42,164 nt of DNA from Bryobacter sp. (GTDB taxonomy: Bacteria > Acidobacteriota > Terriglobia > Bryobacterales > Bryobacteraceae). A program made the translations under genes and the position numbers. Position 1 is the first letter of the stretch. Each line of letters starts with the position of its first letter. The stretch spans positions 1 to 42,164 of the forward strand of contig JALHNH010000056.1 of NCBI GenBank assembly GCA_022843625.1, in the 5' to 3' direction. The notes below the pieces were generated by a model. The model saw only the letters and a list, made by a program, of their open reading frames with translations. It did not search any database and had not been told where the DNA came from. Below, piece after piece: positions 34,875 through 42,164 of the stretch.

Positions 34875-35607
34875 CAGCCTTGGGCTCCATCTTCAGTAAA
34901 TGCTTGAACTTTGAGACTTCTGCCGGAGTTAGATGACGAATCTGCCCGGCCTTAAGCGTCGCCAGTTCCAGAAACCCAATTTTCACCCGCTTCAGCTTCT
35001 CCACCAAAAAACCAAAGTGCTTGAACATGATGCGGATCTGGTTCTGCCGGCCTTCCGTCAATTGAATCTCATACCAGGGGTTATCGGCCCGGTTCAAAGG
35101 CTTGATAATCGCAGGCTTCGTCTTCTTGCCAAAAAGCGGAATACCAGCCCGGAACTCATCCAGCTGATCGTCACTCAAGGTCCCATTCGCTTTGACGACA
35201 TAGGTCTTGATGATATTCTGCCGCTTGCTCATGATCCGGTTGGCAAACTCACCATCGTTGGTAAAGAGCAACAAACCTTCACTGGCGTAATCGAGTCTTC
35301 CCACCGGATAGACTCGTTCCTTGACACCACGCAAGAATTCGGTCACCGTCTTGCGTTCTTCAGGGTCACTCATCGTGGTAACAACACTGTGAGGCTTGTG
35401 CATCGCAATGTAGAGCATGCTCTTGGGGGCATGCAACAACTTGTTATCCACCTTGATGTGGTCGACAGAAAGGTCAGCCTTGGCACCCAGCTCCATCACA
35501 ACCTTGCCGTTCACTTTTACTCGGCCCTCAAGGATGATCTCCTCGGACTTGCGGCGGCTTGCAACGCCCGCCTGCGACATAATCTTCTGAAGTCGTTCTA
35601 GGGCCAC
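34861..35607 (-). CDS. rluB: Large-subunit rRNA pseudouridine synthase (RluB-type)
   Basis: 248 residues. N-terminal S4 RNA-binding domain (about 1-62: RLQKIMSQAGVASRRKSEEI) and a pseudouridine synthase domain from about 65. The catalytic aspartate lies in VGRLDYASEGLLLFTNDG, and the Y and K/R motifs IKTYVVK and GRQNQIRIMF follow. RluB makes the single pseudouridine at helix 89 of 23S rRNA in E. coli; the paralogues RluE/RluF are alternatives. It sits directly after scpB, a pairing common in many bacteria, with a 5-base gap. Confidence 0.92.
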   Translation of the reverse strand: MALERLQKIMSQAGVASRRKSEEIILEGRVKVNGKVVMELGAKADLSVDHIKVDNKLLHAPKSMLYIAMHKPHSVVTTMSDPEERKTVTEFLRGVKERVYPVGRLDYASEGLLLFTNDGEFANRIMSKRQNIIKTYVVKANGTLSDDQLDEFRAGIPLFGKKTKPAIIKPLNRADNPWYEIQLTEGRQNQIRIMFKHFGFLVEKLKRVKIGFLELATLKAGQIRHLTPAEVSKFKHLLKMEPKADEDD

Positions 35608-35612
35608 TTTAG

Positions 35613-36377
35613 TTATTCCGCGCTTTTAGCGCTATCCATTTCTACAATAGCTGCTTCTTCTACTACAACAGCTTCTTCAACAATTACGGCTTCATGCACG
35701 ATCACTGCTTCAGTAATCGCAGGGTCAGCCGCGGCTACTACTGCTGGCGCCACAAAATCGTCATCCATTGCCAGACGCCGCAGCTCTTCAAATTCCTTCA
35801 AGGTCGGCAGTTCCTTCAGGTCCTTAAGGCCAAACTGAAGCAAGAACTCAGGCGTCGTTTTGTACAACACCGGCTTGCCAACAACGTCCTTGCGCCCGGC
35901 TGTAGTAATCAACTTACGATCGAGCAACGGCTTGAGAGAACCAACACCCTGCGTACCGCGAATCTGTGCAATCTCAGGGGCCGTTACCGGCTGCTTGTAG
36001 GCAATGATGCAAAGCGTTTCCACTGCTGCAGCAGACAGCTTCAGCGGCTGCTTCTGGCTTTGGAAGAACTGGCGCAACGCCTCGTCAAATTCCGGCTTTG
36101 TACCAAAGTAATAGCCACCAGCCTTCGCATGAATTTGAAAGCCATGCTGAGGTTCATCATAGAAGCCGATCAGTTCCTGGATCAAACGCTCGATCAACTC
36201 AGGCTCTCGGCCCAGCCCACGCGCAATCTCCATGCTCGACATCGGCTCCTCGGTCACATAGAGGATTGCCGCGATCATCGGTTTAAGCTGGTCCTCTTCG
36301 CTAAGAGTCTTTGTCTCCTGGACAAATTGGCTGGCGTCGAAGCTGACTTCTTCAACTACTAAATTCTGTTCTTCCAT
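35613..36377 (-). CDS. scpB: Chromosome segregation protein ScpB
   Basis: 254 residues from ATG at 36377, 19 bases after scpA ends. A longer frame upstream (ATG at 36437 or 36512) would run through scpA and lacks family sequence. ScpB binds the kleisin ScpA and the SMC ATPase in the condensin complex. Two winged-helix domains are seen: about 30-110 (KPMIAAILYVTEEPMSSMEI) and about 112-195 (AAAVETLCIIAYKQPVTAPE, GRKDVVGKPVLYKTT). The C-terminal tail (about 211-254) is unusual: near-repeats of a six-residue unit (AVIVHE, AVIVEE, AVVVEE, AAIVEM). Confidence 0.92.
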   Translation of the reverse strand: MEEQNLVVEEVSFDASQFVQETKTLSEEDQLKPMIAAILYVTEEPMSSMEIARGLGREPELIERLIQELIGFYDEPQHGFQIHAKAGGYYFGTKPEFDEALRQFFQSQKQPLKLSAAAVETLCIIAYKQPVTAPEIAQIRGTQGVGSLKPLLDRKLITTAGRKDVVGKPVLYKTTPEFLLQFGLKDLKELPTLKEFEELRRLAMDDDFVAPAVVAAADPAITEAVIVHEAVIVEEAVVVEEAAIVEMDSAKSAE

Positions 36378-36396
36378 CTGCTCTTCGTCTGAATTC

Positions 36397-37260
36397 TTAT
36401 TTGTATTCTTCTTCAACCGCTTCAAGGTCGCTTTCATTCGGGAAAGCTTCGCCGAACGTCGCGCTGCGGGCAAGCACAATCTCGCCAAAAATCTCATCCT
36501 GCGCCAGCTCAATCGCCTGGCGCTTTACCATCTCAAGAATAGCGAGAAACAGGCAGATCATCGCCCGGCGGCTCTTCTGCTTCTCAAACAATTCACGGGC
36601 ACTAAAACTCTTCCCCGTCTCCACCCGATCAAAAACATTCCGCAACTGCTGGATCATCTCCGGCACAGTCACTTCTTCACCAGTGATCTCGTAAATCGGC
36701 CGGTTCTTCGCACGCTCAAGCACAGCCTCAAGCGTCTTTACCAAATCAAAAAGCGTTACTGATAGCCCCGGATCCTGATCCTCACCCATCAATTTTTCCA
36801 CTTGAGGATTGGTCCAGATCGCTTCTTCAATCAGACGCTTCTGTTCCAGCATCTGCGCCGCTCCACGAAAACGCTCATGCTCCAGCAACCGGTCTACCAG
36901 TTCCTTGCGCGGGTCTTCCTCGGGCATGATCTTCTCAAGCTCAGGATCACGAGGCAACAGAAGCTTGCTCTTGATATGGATCAAGGTCGCCGCCATGTAA
37001 ACAAATTCCGAGCCCAGTTCAATATCCATCGCCATCGCCTTCTGCATGTACTCCAGGTACTGAGAGGTGATCTTCGAGATCGGAATATCGTAAATGTTGA
37101 TCTGCTGTTTGCGGATCAAGTCCAGCAAGAGGTCCAGAGGGCCCTCGTATTGCTGGAGGTGGATTTGGAACGAGGACACTACTCCGTAAAGTACCACGAC
37201 CAGTCGCAGAATCGGTACCTTCACTTCAATCGAAGGCTGATTCCAAACCAGAAAAAACAT
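36397..37260 (-). CDS. scpA: Segregation and condensation protein ScpA
   Basis: 287 residues as given. The kleisin N-terminus FQIHLQQYEGPLDLLLDLIR and the NIYDIPISKITSQYLEYM stretch identify ScpA; the C-terminal winged helix (about 215-275) binds the SMC head. The first 27 residues are hydrophobic and not family-like, so translation may start at the GTG at 37179 (giving about 260 residues). The upstream ATG has no clear ribosome site, and the GTG has GGAG only 2 bases away, so the start is undecided. It precedes scpB with a 19-base gap. Confidence 0.9.
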   Translation of the reverse strand: MFFLVWNQPSIEVKVPILRLVVVLYGVVSSFQIHLQQYEGPLDLLLDLIRKQQINIYDIPISKITSQYLEYMQKAMAMDIELGSEFVYMAATLIHIKSKLLLPRDPELEKIMPEEDPRKELVDRLLEHERFRGAAQMLEQKRLIEEAIWTNPQVEKLMGEDQDPGLSVTLFDLVKTLEAVLERAKNRPIYEITGEEVTVPEMIQQLRNVFDRVETGKSFSARELFEKQKSRRAMICLFLAILEMVKRQAIELAQDEIFGEIVLARSATFGEAFPNESDLEAVEEEYK

Positions 37261-37328
37261 CCAATAGAGAACAACAACTACTTTCTGTTCTATGCTTTAA
37301 CAGACTTATCTAATAATCAAAATGAAGG

Positions 37329-38627
37329 CTAAAATGGCAACCCTGGCCTCTTCGCCTTATCTTCGGTTTTCGGCGGTGCTCCCTTGAAAATCAGCGTCAC
37401 CTGAACCAGCCGGTTTTCGCGGTCCACATCGGCAACGCTCTTGGTGTCACCGAGATTGTCAAAGATACCGTCCTCGCGCAATTTGTTCAAAAAGAAGTCG
37501 GGATAATCCGGATTGAAAGCCGCCCCTTTTTTCATCCCCCACATCTTTCGAACTTCAGGCTCGGAAATAAGATCGAGGCCTTTGATATCCAGTTTGTCGA
37601 AGCTATACTTCTGGCCGGCCACGATGGTCATGTCCATATCAACGGTCTTGCGTTCCTCATTGAGTGTCCGCTTGGCAATCACCTTGGCATCCAGAAACCC
37701 GTTGCGCTTCACGGCCAGTTCCATCTTGCGCCGCCCTTCATCCACTTCACCCATATTCGCCGTCACACCCTGACGAAATCCTCCAATGCGCAGCCAGTCT
37801 TCCGTTCGGCCAGATTCGCCCTCCAACCGGATCTCACCCAAAGCGAATTCCTCACCCTCTACTACCTTCACCTTGATATTGAGCCCAAGATTCTCAGGCG
37901 CCTTCTCGGTCAGTATCTCCGGGAAACTCACCTTCAATCGGCCTCGGGCCTCGTACATCGGCCGAATTTTGATATCGAGAATGTCACGAAAATCAGATTC
38001 CTTGTAGATCACCCCGGTCGCCGCTGCCGACAACACAGGCCGCAACTCTTCCGATCGCAGCAACTGATTGCCCACAAAATCTACCTGATAAACCGAAGGC
38101 AGCACACGCCGCGGGCGAAACAGCGCCACCAAATTACCCTTATCGTCGGCAGCAAGAGCACCGCGAATCCGGTCTTCAGGCACCGTCACATTCCATTTGT
38201 TGTTGAGGGCCTCTTCATATCGCTTCAGAACTTCCTGCGTTGCCGGGATCTTCTCGCCAAACAGCGGATCCAGCTTCGCTAAAATCGCTTTCGCTTCCGC
38301 CGCTTTGGCTGGAATATCTTCAAAAGCAATCGGGTAGAAAACAGTCACTTCAGTCACATCCCACTCAATGGCATAGCCCTGCTCACGAGGCTCATAGCGA
38401 TAAGAGACGCGATCAAAATACCCACAAGCCAGCAACTTCTGCATCGCCGCATCCATGTCAGCCGGCTTCACGCTGGTACCCGGCAGAATGCCGGCAGCCG
38501 CAACAATCTGCTCCGCCTTTACAAGATTGTTGCCTTTCACCAGCACCGCCTTCACGGGAAAGGCGGTATTCGCAGTTTGAGAGAGCGCAACGAAACCGAG
38601 TGAGAGCGCAAAGATTAGTAGTTTCAT
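37329..38627 (-). CDS. POTRA-repeat protein without a barrel domain
   Basis: 432 residues with a signal peptide at about 1-19. Several POTRA-like modules follow (for example FPVKAVLVKGNNLVKAEQIV, residues about 23-100; VYQVDFVGNQLLRSEELRPV, about 183; LGEIRLEGESGRTEDWLRI; YSFDKLDIKGLDLISEPEV), as in BamA/TamA-type outer-membrane assembly proteins. The C-terminal beta-barrel of that family is missing: the protein ends in a charged KTEDKAKRPGLPF tail. It may act as a periplasmic partner in outer-membrane assembly. It runs in the same direction as scpA (68-base gap) and is divergent from the Uma2 gene. Confidence 0.8.
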   Translation of the reverse strand: MKLLIFALSLGFVALSQTANTAFPVKAVLVKGNNLVKAEQIVAAAGILPGTSVKPADMDAAMQKLLACGYFDRVSYRYEPREQGYAIEWDVTEVTVFYPIAFEDIPAKAAEAKAILAKLDPLFGEKIPATQEVLKRYEEALNNKWNVTVPEDRIRGALAADDKGNLVALFRPRRVLPSVYQVDFVGNQLLRSEELRPVLSAAATGVIYKESDFRDILDIKIRPMYEARGRLKVSFPEILTEKAPENLGLNIKVKVVEGEEFALGEIRLEGESGRTEDWLRIGGFRQGVTANMGEVDEGRRKMELAVKRNGFLDAKVIAKRTLNEERKTVDMDMTIVAGQKYSFDKLDIKGLDLISEPEVRKMWGMKKGAAFNPDYPDFFLNKLREDGIFDNLGDTKSVADVDRENRLVQVTLIFKGAPPKTEDKAKRPGLPF

Positions 38628-38696
38628 GCCAATACTGTCATTGTCTCCGACGGAGCTGGCCCGCGTTTGGTTGCGGACAGGAGCTAAACTAAAAGC

Positions 38697-39221
38697 ATGC
38701 CGCCAGCGACACTAGTGAGCGTTGAGGAATATTTACGAACCACCAGCGATCCAGACTGCGAATTCGTAGACGGTGAAATTGTGGAGCGTCCTAAGGGTGA
38801 ACGTGGGCACAGCACTGTGCAGGCGATGTTAGTCGCATTTTTTATGCACCGAAGGAAAGAACTCAGGATTCGTGTAAAACCCGAATTTCGTCTTCAGACT
38901 GGTGCTTCACGATATCGAGTCCCTGACGTCCTGATCGAAGATTCAAGCACAGATATAGAACGGATCCTTCGGACTCCTCCGCTACTCTGCATTGAGATTC
39001 TTTCCCCAGAAGACACCCATGCCCGAATTCTCGTAAAAGTGCAAGAGTATCTCGACTTCGGCGTCCCATGCATCTGGACAATCGACCCCGCCACCGAACA
39101 AGCCTGGATCCACACTCGCAGCACAAACGGAGACTGCCTCAGCCACGCAGTACACGAAGGCATCCTCACCACCCCTGACAACCGCCTCACGATCCCTCTC
39201 GCCGAGCTATTTGCCGAGTAG
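38697..39221 (+). CDS. Uma2 family restriction-endonuclease-fold protein
   Basis: 174 residues of the Uma2/DUF820 family. The PD-(D/E)xK-type site is visible: E22/E27 near CEFVDGEIVERP, D77 in YRVPDVLI, E100 in CIEILSPED and K114 in ILVKVQEYLDFGVP. These proteins have the nuclease fold, but their targets and role are unsettled; they are often scattered in many copies in Cyanobacteria and Acidobacteria. It starts at ATG 38697 with no strong ribosome site. Divergent from the POTRA gene (69-base gap) and convergent with the next gene, overlapping it by 15 bases. Confidence 0.88.
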   Translation: MPPATLVSVEEYLRTTSDPDCEFVDGEIVERPKGERGHSTVQAMLVAFFMHRRKELRIRVKPEFRLQTGASRYRVPDVLIEDSSTDIERILRTPPLLCIEILSPEDTHARILVKVQEYLDFGVPCIWTIDPATEQAWIHTRSTNGDCLSHAVHEGILTTPDNRLTIPLAELFAE

Positions 39222-39707
39222 CCGCTCGGCCACCGTCTTCATCTCCAGGTACTTCGTCTCGTCCATCATGCCTTCCCAGGTCCATTGCGCAAGGCCCTGC
39301 GGATCGCAAAGAACAATCACCGCGTGTTTATCGTTCTTCGCCCGAAAGGCTTTGCGCAACTCACCCGAACCGCCATAGACAGTAAGTACATTCTCGTGAA
39401 ACTCTTTGGGCGTCCCGTTCCTCATTCCCCGGTCAATGAACGGCTTACCCAACATCCCCAACCCGCCAATCACCGGCACCTCAAAAAACGTGATCTTCGG
39501 ATTTGACCCAAAATCCTTCTTGTATCTGGCCGCCCAGGCCTCCACAGCAAAGCGGGATTCGTAAGAAAACCCCACCAGAAACATCGCAACCTTGCCCTTG
39601 GCCGCATCTGGAAGCACAGCCTTCTTGCCCGAAAGGAACTCGCCTTTCAGTTCCGGCATCGACTTGCCAATGTCCAGCATCCAAAGAGTAGCCAGTAAAA
39701 GTGCCAT
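39207..39707 (-). CDS. Thioredoxin-fold-like protein, function unknown
   Basis: 166 residues. Segments GKVAMFLVGFSYESRFAVEA, KITFFEVPVIGG, and HAVIVLCDPQGLAQWTWEG are consistent with a thioredoxin-like fold, and the pattern recalls the mitochondrial ATP10 assembly-factor family, but without a CxxC motif. The N-terminus is hydrophobic (MALLLATLWMLDIGKS) and may be a short signal or anchor. A role as an assembly or scavenging protein is speculative. It is alone on the minus strand, divergent from lpdA. Confidence 0.65.
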   Translation of the reverse strand: MALLLATLWMLDIGKSMPELKGEFLSGKKAVLPDAAKGKVAMFLVGFSYESRFAVEAWAARYKKDFGSNPKITFFEVPVIGGLGMLGKPFIDRGMRNGTPKEFHENVLTVYGGSGELRKAFRAKNDKHAVIVLCDPQGLAQWTWEGMMDETKYLEMKTVAERLLGK

Positions 39708-39765
39708 GTTGTCTCATCATTTGAGATGTCGCAACTGTCCTACTTGATACACTTAAAGAGTTCCC

Positions 39766-41160
39766 ATGTCCTACGATGTCGTTATTATCGGAAGTGGCCC
39801 CGGCGGCTACTCAGCCGCCGTACGCGCCGGCCAATTTGGTCTTAAGACCGCTCTCATTGAGAAAGCCCCCAAACTCGGTGGCACCTGCCTGCATGTAGGT
39901 TGTATCCCAACCAAGTCGCTGCTCCACACCGCCAGCGTCTGGGATTACTTCATGCACCCTGAAGAAGAGGGCATCAGTTGCCAGTCCCCCGTCCTTCACT
40001 TCCCTAACGTGATTGATCGTAAGAACAAGATCATCTCCAAGCACGCCAAAGGCATCGACTTCCTCATGAAGAAGAACAAGGTCGATGTGATCCCCGGCTA
40101 CGGGCGTCTCCTTGGCGGCGGTAAGGTCGAGGTTGACAACAACGGTCAGAAGTCGATCATCGAATCGAAGAACATCGTCGTTGCCACCGGCTCCGAAGCC
40201 CGCATGATTCCCGGCCTCAAGGCCCAGTCCCCACGCATCCTCACCAACATCGAGATCCTCGAACTCCCCAGCGTCCCCAAATCCCTCGGCATCATCGGTG
40301 CTGGCGCAGTAGGCGTAGAATTCGCCAGCATCTTCCACAGCTTCGGCAGCGAAGTAACCGTTTTTGAAATGCTCCCCCGCCTGGTTGCCGTCGAAGACGA
40401 AGAAGTTTCCAAAGAACTCGAGCGCACCTACAAGAAAAAGGGCATCCGGATCGAGACCGGCACCAAGGTCGAAAACATTGAAGTCGGCCCCAACAGCGTC
40501 AAGCTCCAGGCCACCCTTGCCAACGGTAAAGTCGAGCAAATTGAAGTCGAAAGCCTTCTCATCGCCGTCGGCCGCAAGCCCAACACCGACAACATCGGCC
40601 TCGAAAATACGAAGATCGAAAGCGATCGCGGCTTCCTCAAAGTCAACGGCTTCCAGCAGACGGCCGAACCCGGCGTCTACGCCATCGGTGACGTCGTCCT
40701 CGGCACTCCACAACTGGCTCACGTAGCCACTGCTGAAGGCATGGTCGCCATCGGTCACATCGCCAAGACGGAAGTCACTCCAATCAAGAAGAACCGCATC
40801 CCCGGCGCAACCTACTCAAGCCCCGGAATCGGCAGCGTCGGCCTTACCGAAGCACAAGCCCGCGCAGCTGGCTATAAGGTGCAGGTTGGCAAGTTCCCCT
40901 TCGCCGGCAACTCCAAGGCCTCCATCGTCGGCCACCACGAAGGCTTCGTCAAGGTTGTCAGCGACGAAAAGTTTGGCGAGATCCTCGGCGTACACATCAT
41001 CGGCCATCATGCTTATGAGCTAATCGCTGAAGCAGTACTTGCCATGGAAGCCGAAGCAACCGTCGACACCGTGATCAACACAATCCACGCCCACCCCACC
41101 CAATACGAAGCAGTCGGCGAAGCCTTCAACGCCGTCTACGGAATGGCGATTAATGCCTAA
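39766..41160 (+). CDS. lpdA: Dihydrolipoamide dehydrogenase (E3)
   Basis: 464 residues. It reoxidises dihydrolipoyl groups of 2-oxo acid dehydrogenase complexes with NAD+. The FAD-binding GSGPGGYSAAVRAGQ, the redox disulphide GGTCLHVGCIPTK (C41, C46), the NAD-binding GAGAVGVEFASIF, the second FAD motif YAIGDVV and the catalytic HAHPTQYEAVGEA (His-Glu) are all present. It overlaps lipB by 8 bases; with the E2 gene after lipB this forms a lipoate-complex operon. Confidence 0.96.
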   Translation: MSYDVVIIGSGPGGYSAAVRAGQFGLKTALIEKAPKLGGTCLHVGCIPTKSLLHTASVWDYFMHPEEEGISCQSPVLHFPNVIDRKNKIISKHAKGIDFLMKKNKVDVIPGYGRLLGGGKVEVDNNGQKSIIESKNIVVATGSEARMIPGLKAQSPRILTNIEILELPSVPKSLGIIGAGAVGVEFASIFHSFGSEVTVFEMLPRLVAVEDEEVSKELERTYKKKGIRIETGTKVENIEVGPNSVKLQATLANGKVEQIEVESLLIAVGRKPNTDNIGLENTKIESDRGFLKVNGFQQTAEPGVYAIGDVVLGTPQLAHVATAEGMVAIGHIAKTEVTPIKKNRIPGATYSSPGIGSVGLTEAQARAAGYKVQVGKFPFAGNSKASIVGHHEGFVKVVSDEKFGEILGVHIIGHHAYELIAEAVLAMEAEATVDTVINTIHAHPTQYEAVGEAFNAVYGMAINA

Positions 41161-41842
41161 CTTGGACGTCGTCGACCTGGGCCATCTCCCATGGGAGCAA
41201 GCCTGGTCGATCCAGCAGGATTACGTCGAAAAGCGCAAGGCCGGTCAAGCACCGGACACGCTGCTTTTTGTCGAACACCCGCACGTCATCACGCTCGGTC
41301 GCAACGCCCAGGAATCAAATATCCTCGCCGCCCCCGATCGCCTCAGGCAACTTGGCATCACCGTTCACGAAGCCAATCGCGGCGGCGACGTTACCTACCA
41401 TGGCCCCGGCCAACTCGTTGGCTACCCGATTTTTGATGTCGCAGTCTGGAAGAAAGACGTCCGCGCCTTTGTCCAGGCCATCGAAGCAGCCATCATTCGC
41501 ACCCTGGCCGGGTACGGCATTGTTTCCCATACCCGCGACGGCAAAGAAACCGGCGTCTACGTCACACAAGCAGACGGCACCCCCGCCAAAATCTGCGCTA
41601 TCGGTATCCACATCAGCCGCTGGGTTAGCTCCCACGGCTTTGCTTTAAATCTGAATCCAGACCTCCGCTATTTTCAGCATATTGTTCCCTGCGGTCTTAC
41701 CCTTCCGGTCACTTCCATGGCCGAACAGGGCGTGAGCGCAGACCGGCAAGAGGTAATGCGCCTGGTTGCGCGGCACCTGGCGGAAATCTTCAACCACGAA
41801 TTCACTAGTTCAATTGAACACTTACAGGAGACGCACCCATGA
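41153..41842 (+). CDS. lipB: Octanoyl-ACP:protein N-octanoyltransferase
   Basis: 229 residues. LipB moves octanoate from acyl carrier protein to the lipoyl domains of E2 and GcvH subunits, the first step of lipoate synthesis. Seen: RGGDVTYHGPGQLVGYP, catalytic lysine in AKICAIGIH (K146) and the acyl-accepting cysteine in IVPCGL (C180). The start ATG overlaps lpdA by 8 bases; the end overlaps the E2 start by 4 bases (ATGA). LipA is not in the window. Confidence 0.95.
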   Translation: MPNLDVVDLGHLPWEQAWSIQQDYVEKRKAGQAPDTLLFVEHPHVITLGRNAQESNILAAPDRLRQLGITVHEANRGGDVTYHGPGQLVGYPIFDVAVWKKDVRAFVQAIEAAIIRTLAGYGIVSHTRDGKETGVYVTQADGTPAKICAIGIHISRWVSSHGFALNLNPDLRYFQHIVPCGLTLPVTSMAEQGVSADRQEVMRLVARHLAEIFNHEFTSSIEHLQETHP

Positions 41843-42164
41843 CTGATGTCGTGATGCCCCAAATGGGCGAGTCCATTGTCGAAGGAACCCTCACGCGATG
41901 GCTCAAGAAGCCGGGCGATAAGGTAGAGCGAGATGAACCGCTCTTCGAAATTTCGACGGACAAAGTAGACACCGAGATTCCTTCGCCCGTTGCAGGCACA
42001 CTGGCCGAAGTGCTGGTTCAGGAAGGCGCAACAGTCGGCATCAACACCGTCGTTGCCCGCATTGGAGAAGGTGGCGCTGCCGCCGCTCCTGCCCCGGCAC
42101 CTGTCGCCGCCCCGGCTCCCCCGCCCCCTCCTCCAGCACCAGTTGCCGCACCCGCACCACCACC
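41839..42164 (+). CDS. 2-oxo acid dehydrogenase E2 (dihydrolipoyl acyltransferase), 3' end outside the window
   Basis: First 108 codons of the gene; ATG at 41839 overlaps lipB by 4 bases, with AGGAG (41826-41830) eight bases upstream. The lipoyl domain is clear: MPQMGESIVEGTLTRWLKK, GDKVERDEPLFEISTDKVDT with the lipoylated lysine in the TDKVDT turn, then PSPVAGTL. An alanine-proline-rich linker follows and runs to the edge. Whether it belongs to the pyruvate or 2-oxoglutarate complex (aceF or sucB) cannot be decided from this part; the GESI lipoyl start fits a sucB-like E2 well. Confidence 0.93.
   Translation, partial: MTDVVMPQMGESIVEGTLTRWLKKPGDKVERDEPLFEISTDKVDTEIPSPVAGTLAEVLVQEGATVGINTVVARIGEGGAAAAPAPAPVAAPAPPPPPPAPVAAPAPP

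Noticed and set aside
34479..38627. The POTRA-scpA-scpB-rluB-CoA-binding run as a novel system
   Set aside because: scpA-scpB-rluB clustering is a common housekeeping arrangement; only the POTRA protein and the ScpB tail were unusual enough to report.
1..42164. CRISPR arrays, tRNA or rRNA genes, insertion sequences, prophage or integrase genes
   Set aside because: None was seen. The repeats at 147-14572 are paralogous genes, not spacer arrays, and no transposase or integrase motif was found.

Overview
The window looks like part of an Acidobacteriota chromosome, most likely of the Bryobacter/Solibacter type. This is inferred from family content: two proteins of the acidobacterial VWFA-related family, a large Oar-like TonB-dependent receptor with a carboxypeptidase-regulatory N-domain, many secreted proteins ending their signal peptides in A-Q, and moderately GC-rich dense coding. 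No rRNA, tRNA, insertion sequence, phage gene or CRISPR array was seen.

Positions 1-14572 hold the striking part: eight tandem paralogous plus-strand genes. The seven full-length members encode 598-626 residue membrane proteins with one architecture: signal peptide, periplasmic jelly-roll domain resembling the sugar-binding domain of family 2 glycosidases, about seven membrane helices (7TMR-DISM-like), a short coiled coil, and a cytoplasmic SpoIIE/RsbU-type PP2C phosphatase. The first member is cut by the window edge and probably by an in-frame stop. Most junctions are 1-4 nt overlaps, and the conserved C-terminal VTVRR codons also supply the Shine-Dalgarno sequence of the next gene. An antisense VapBC toxin-antitoxin pair sits exactly at one junction, and the sixth gene looks like a recombinant of its two neighbours. 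The phosphatase halves are conserved while the sensor halves vary, which suggests many inputs to one output, presumably an anti-anti-sigma (STAS) protein; no such partner, anti-sigma kinase or sigma factor lies in the window.

Positions 14530-24153 run mostly on the minus strand: an operon of a NagZ-like family 3 glycosidase, a UPF0173 metal-dependent hydrolase and a VWFA protein; then a plus-strand RibD/DHFR-like reductase, a response regulator, a second VWFA protein, a rhomboid protease, a small membrane protein, a strong terminator, a coiled-coil membrane protein and thymidine kinase. Positions 24190-28459 hold a methyltransferase, a cold-shock protein with a structured leader and terminator, a secreted CocE-type hydrolase (minus), and a glpF/histidine-phosphatase pair.

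Positions 28389-33109 (minus) pair a neutral-ceramidase-like enzyme with an Oar-like receptor. A secreted amidohydrolase follows on the plus strand. Positions 34479-38627 (minus) form a housekeeping run: a POTRA-repeat protein, scpA, scpB, rluB and a CoA-binding protein. A Uma2-type nuclease and a thioredoxin-fold-like protein converge at 39.2 kb. The window ends with lpdA, lipB and the start of a 2-oxo acid dehydrogenase E2 gene, that is, lipoate attachment and use in one operon.

There is no gene-free stretch above 300 bases. Five of the six convergent gene pairs overlap at their 3' ends.
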